NCBI GenBank assembly: GCA_039621445.1
Contig: CP154956.1
Span: 73,298,205-73,362,204, forward strand
DNA: 64,000 bases
Reading direction: 5' to 3'
Source: Euglena gracilis
Lineage: Eukaryota > Euglenida > Euglenophyceae > Euglenales
Below the pieces are notes generated by a model, which saw only the letters and a list, made by a program, of their open reading frames with translations, was not told the origin of the DNA and did not search any database. Both the position numbers and the translations under genes were made by a program. Of this stretch, positions 62,795 to 64,000 are shown in pieces; within the stretch, counting starts at the first letter, position 1; every line of letters begins with the position of its first letter.

Positions 62795-62950
62795 TGAGTG
62801 CGTGCGTGCGTGCGTGCGTGCGTGCGTGAGTGCGTGCGTGAGTGCGTGAGTGCGTGAGTGCGGGCGTGAGTACATGCGTGCGTGCGTGAGTGCGTGTGTG
62901 AGTGCGTGAGTGCGTGAGTGCGTGAGTGCGTGCGTGCGTGAGTGCGTGAG

Positions 62951-62986
<36 letters not shown>

Positions 62987-63235
62987 TGAGTACGTGAGTG
63001 CGTGCGTGAGTGAGTGCGTGAGTGAGTTGCGTGCGTGAGTGAGTGTGTGTGCGTGCGTGCGTGCGTGTGCGTGAGTGCGTGCGTGCGTGAGTGCGTGCGT
63101 GCGTGAGTGAGTGCGTGAGTGCGTGAGTGAGTGCGTGCGTGAGTGCGTGCGTGCGTGAGTGCGTGAGTGCGTGCGTGAGTGCGTGAGTGCGTGCGTGCGT
63201 GCGTGAGTGAGTGAGGTGTTGAGTGCGTGCGTGAG

Positions 63236-63271
<36 letters not shown>

Positions 63272-64000
63272 AACGTAAGTGCGTACGTACGTGAGTGAGT
63301 GCGTGAGTGCGTGAGTGAGTGAGTGCGTGCGTGAGTGCGTGCGTGGGTGAGTGAGTGCGAGCGTGCGTGCGTGCGTGAGTGCGTGTGTGAGTGAATGCGT
63401 GCGTGAGTGCGTGAGTGAGTGAGTGCGTGGTGAGTGCGTGAGTGAGTGAGTGCGTGCGTGAGTGAGTGAGTGCGTGAGTGCGTGCGTGCGAGAGTGAGAG
63501 CGTGCGTGAGTGCGTGCGTGAGAGCGGGCGTGAGTGCGTGCGTGCGTGCGTGCGTGTTGAGTGAGTGCGTGAGGTGAGTGCGTGAGTGAGTGCGTGCGTG
63601 CGTGAGTGCGTGAGTGCGTGCGTGCGTGAGTGAGAGAGTGAGTGAGTGAGTGTGAGTGCGTGAGTGCGTGAGTGCGTGCGTGCGTGAGTGCGTGCGTGAG
63701 TGCGTGAGTGAGTGAGTGCGTGAGTGAGGGAGGGAGTGAGTGAGTGAGTGAGTGCGTGAGGTGAGTGAGTGAGTGCGTGAGTGAGTGAGTGCGTGAGTGA
63801 GTGCGTGGTTGAGTGAGTGAGTGAGTGCGTGAGTGAGTGAGTGCGTGAGTGCGGTGAGTGAGTGAGTGAGAGAGAGCGTGCGTGAGTGAGTGAGTGAGTG
63901 CGTGAGTGAGTGAGTGAGTGCGTGAGTGAGTGAGTGGGTGAGTGCGTGAGTGAGTGAGTGAGTGAGTGCGTGAGTGCGTGAGTGAGTGAGTGTGAGTGAG
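61616..64000 (+). repeat. (GTGC)n/(GTGA)n domain of array 2, continuing past the window
   Basis: GCGT and GAGT tetramers with one-base slips. GCGT dominates at 62390-62990 and GAGT towards 64000. Confidence 0.98.

Overview
This is eukaryotic nuclear DNA. It carries DIRS-type retrotransposons, remnants and non-autonomous copies of DNA transposons, short GC-rich exon-like islands with GT-AG style boundaries, and very long simple-sequence arrays. No bacterial operon structure, rRNA, tRNA or CRISPR array was seen. I cannot name the species. Strongly GC-biased exons, introns full of G/C tracts, DIRS elements and kilobase-scale (TG)n-type arrays would fit an alga or another protist, but that is only inference.

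Layout. 1-8896: two DIRS-like retrotransposons lie head to head. Element 1 (minus strand, running off the left edge) has a 1007-codon gag/reverse transcriptase/RNase H/methylase-like frame and an overlapping tyrosine recombinase frame, both open within the window. Element 2 (plus strand, about 4015-8896) is complete end to end, with inverted terminal repeats and an internal complementary region, but it is broken by several single-base frameshifts. 9397-9992 holds older, degenerate DIRS ends. 11660-13567 holds a Tc1/mariner transposase pseudogene split by an 840-bp low-complexity insert, next to an inverted-repeat element.

10.6-36.6 kb and 50.4-56.3 kb: I see about 35 short, GC3-rich, minus-strand open segments with plausible acceptors (C/T tract then AG) and often GT donors. 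I read them as exons of two or more large genes. Stop codons at about 10615 and 54473 look like gene ends. Most encode proteins I do not recognise, several with hydrophobic helices. The exception is 35934-36410, where two in-phase exons resemble the start of an alpha-kinase (eEF2K/MHCK-type) catalytic domain. Repeats lie between the exons. They include two hAT-like MITEs with perfect 8-bp target duplications (30842-31257, 32695-33116), a hAT-like transposase tail (29640-30240), a foldback element in a (TA)n tract (51928-52201), three copies of a GTTCGAGGAGG family, and many G-tract/C-tract palindromes.

37.2-50.2 kb and 56.3-64.0 kb: two giant microsatellite arrays, the second starting at a 13-N gap. 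Both run TGTGTATG-type, then G-interrupted, then (TG)n, then GTGA/GTGC. The thousand-codon open frames in them follow from stop-free repeat units and are not genes.

All exon boundaries and most repeat-family calls are by eye and untested.
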